A stretch of 64,000 nucleotides of DNA from Flavobacteriaceae bacterium UBA3591. Its GTDB lineage: Bacteria; Bacteroidota; Bacteroidia; Flavobacteriales; Flavobacteriaceae. How positions within the stretch are numbered: position 1 is the stretch's first letter; every line of letters begins with the position of its first letter. The notes below the pieces were generated by a model, which had not been told where the DNA came from, made no database searches, and was given only the letters and a program-made list of their open reading frames with translations. Both the position numbers and the translations under genes were made by a program. Shown piece after piece: positions 62,814-64,000 of the stretch. The stretch spans positions 186,001 through 250,000 of the forward strand of contig DFMO01000015.1 of NCBI GenBank assembly GCA_002375695.1, written 5' to 3'.

Positions 62814-63902
62814 ATGAAACGAAAACTCCGCATTAACGGCCACTCCCACCTACTTCCCTACCCAGAAGAAATTCCGCAATTTATGCAGGACAAAGGCATA
62901 TTTTGGGTAGATAAAGACCGTAAATACATGCTTCAAAAAGATTGGAAACGCCCCGTTACCGACTCTAGTTTTTTCTTAAATGAAAAGCTTGAATGGATGG
63001 AGCGTTTTAAAATAGATCACGCCGTGGTTTTAAATCTATCGCAGCTTTATGGAAATGGATTACGCGTTGAAGAAATGAAGCAAGCGTTGCGTTTTCAAAA
63101 TGATTTTAATGCTAGAGTACAACACGATCATCCCTCAAAATTTACTTGTGGTTTTGTAGTTCATCCGGGGTTTGTGCGCGGTGCACTTTGGGAAATTGAA
63201 CGTTGTGTTGAGCAGTTGGGAATGCAACTTTTATGTTTGCCAACGCACTATATGGACACCATTGGTACATGGCGCTGTATTTTTGACGAAGAAAATGAGC
63301 CTATTTTTGAATTGGCTTCAAAATATAATTTAGCGGTAGAAATTCATCCTTACGATGGTGAAAAATTTATAAAACTTGAAAATACTGCTTGGCGTTTTCA
63401 CCTTATTTGGATGCTCGCGCAATGTGCAGATGCTTACCACTTTTTAACTTTAAATGGGTACGCCGATAAATACCCCAATATGCGCACATGTTTTGCGCAT
63501 GGCGGTCAATTGGCTCAAATTAATTTGGGCAGACGCATACAAGGTTTTGACGGTCGTCCCGATTTATTTGAAGGTAAAACCCACCCACGAAAGGCGGTAG
63601 GACACAAAAACATCTTTTTTGATACCTTGTTGCACGATACCGGCGGGTTAGAATTATTAGTAAAAAATCAAGGAAGTAAGCAAGTTTTAATGGGACTGGA
63701 TGATCCGTACCCGCTTGGCGAGATGGAGAGCGCAGTGCAGTCATCTTACCCAGGTAAAATACTCGATTTAGCCGTAGAGCAAAAAATAATAACCACGAAA
63801 GAAAGCGATGACATTTGGGATAAAAATGTGATACAATGGCTTTGTGGCGATGACGAAGAAGCAAAAAACAAACTCGTTAAACGAATTCTTGACGAAAATT
63901 AA
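62814..63902 (+). CDS. Amidohydrolase family, probable ACMSD (2-amino-3-carboxymuconate-6-semialdehyde decarboxylase)
   Basis: 362 residues. Metal motif His10-Ser-His12 (INGHSHLLPYP); other ligands are likely in EIHPYDGEKF, CFAHGGQL and MGLDDPYPLGE (metal Asp). This is the ACMSD/NbaD layout. The enzyme would divert ACMS from quinolinate (NAD) into 2-aminomuconate semialdehyde. A short stretch with a REP-like hairpin precedes it. Confidence 0.85.
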   Translation: MKRKLRINGHSHLLPYPEEIPQFMQDKGIFWVDKDRKYMLQKDWKRPVTDSSFFLNEKLEWMERFKIDHAVVLNLSQLYGNGLRVEEMKQALRFQNDFNARVQHDHPSKFTCGFVVHPGFVRGALWEIERCVEQLGMQLLCLPTHYMDTIGTWRCIFDEENEPIFELASKYNLAVEIHPYDGEKFIKLENTAWRFHLIWMLAQCADAYHFLTLNGYADKYPNMRTCFAHGGQLAQINLGRRIQGFDGRPDLFEGKTHPRKAVGHKNIFFDTLLHDTGGLELLVKNQGSKQVLMGLDDPYPLGEMESAVQSSYPGKILDLAVEQKIITTKESDDIWDKNVIQWLCGDDEEAKNKLVKRILDEN

Positions 63903-63934
63903 ATTTAAAAACTTTAGCGTTACAATATTTTAAA

Positions 63935-64000
63935 ATGGAATTTCTACCCGAAAAAATAAATAATTACGTAGAAGAACACTCGCAGCCCGAACCCGAATTA
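63935..64000 (+). CDS. O-methyltransferase family (N-terminal fragment, off the window)
   Basis: Only 22 residues are visible: MEFLPEKINNYVEEHS then QPEPEL. The pattern resembles the opening of bacterial class I SAM O-methyltransferases (caffeoyl-CoA type). 32 bases after the decarboxylase on the same strand, so probably in the cluster. The rest lies past 64000; function is inferred. Confidence 0.5.
   Translation, partial: MEFLPEKINNYVEEHSQPEPEL

Noticed and set aside
1..64000. Mobile elements, prophage, CRISPR array, toxin-antitoxin or defence island
   Set aside because: I looked for transposase, integrase, Cas, restriction, CBASS or Abi-like frames and for spaced direct repeats and found none; the gene content is conserved housekeeping apart from the kynurenine cluster.

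Overview
The window is chromosomal DNA from a member of the Bacteroidota, almost certainly family Flavobacteriaceae. The evidence is AT-rich coding DNA, type IX secretion (T9SS) sorting domains, Bacteroidota-type -7 promoter boxes (TAnnTTTG) in place of E. coli-type ones, glutamine synthetase III, release factor, rho and FtsH variants typical of the group, and small families such as Lacal_2735, DUF4293 and DUF3078. I cannot fix the genus. The gene set is largely housekeeping. I see no phage, insertion sequence, CRISPR array or rRNA, and no stretch longer than 300 bases without a gene.

Layout. 1-2857 (-) is a truncated IcmF-type B12-dependent acyl-CoA mutase. 3022-4992 (+) holds a T9SS-secreted protein, a DUF4197 lipoprotein and a small Lacal_2735 protein. 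4997-13441 is mostly minus strand: a BtuF-like metal/cobalamin receptor, pyrF, prfA, DUF3078, purM, glnN and a Ca/Na antiporter. 13597-19416 holds apt, tRNA-Arg(ACG), small proteins, clpS, prmA, tpiA, an orphan OppB-like permease, a BT_3928-type DoxX protein and a tandem DUF1599 protein. 19547-24913 holds folP and cdaA (+), an ABC exporter and truA (-), a phosphoesterase (+) and DUF4293 (-). 25117-30469 holds rho, a second T9SS protein, an M14 carboxypeptidase and a NUDIX hydrolase. 30477-37225 is pyrE, an SRPBCC protein, birA (-), rsfS, ftsH, a LUD protein, cdsA, psd and an acyl-CoA-binding protein. 37241-45148 holds valS, DUF1573, a PDZ aspartyl protease, an aminotransferase, murB and a fasciclin lipoprotein. 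45317-55796 holds a glycosyltransferase, an ECF sigma factor, lipA, gap, a TPR hybrid kinase, lpxK, a Nif3-like protein, a coiled-coil zinc-ribbon relative, msrA and two tiny membrane or lipid-anchored proteins.

56992-64000 is the one clear accessory pathway: kynureninase, kynurenine 3-monooxygenase, a RidA-type deaminase, an aldehyde dehydrogenase, an atypical SDR, an ACMSD-type decarboxylase and the start of an O-methyltransferase. Together these encode much of the catabolic (2-aminomuconate) branch of tryptophan/kynurenine degradation. The 3-hydroxyanthranilate dioxygenase step is not in the window.

Two genome-style traits stand out. At least nine genes can only sensibly start at TTG. Many genes sit tail-to-tail or head-to-head with almost no spacer, including three convergent pairs that share a TTAA so that both stop codons overlap. 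I did not find a convincing wholly new system. The best leads are the SDR lacking the Tyr/Lys catalytic pair inside the kynurenine cluster, the zinc-ribbon relative that has lost all four cysteines, the inverted repeat over the glnN promoter, and the repeat hairpins and A14 tract between the kynurenine genes.
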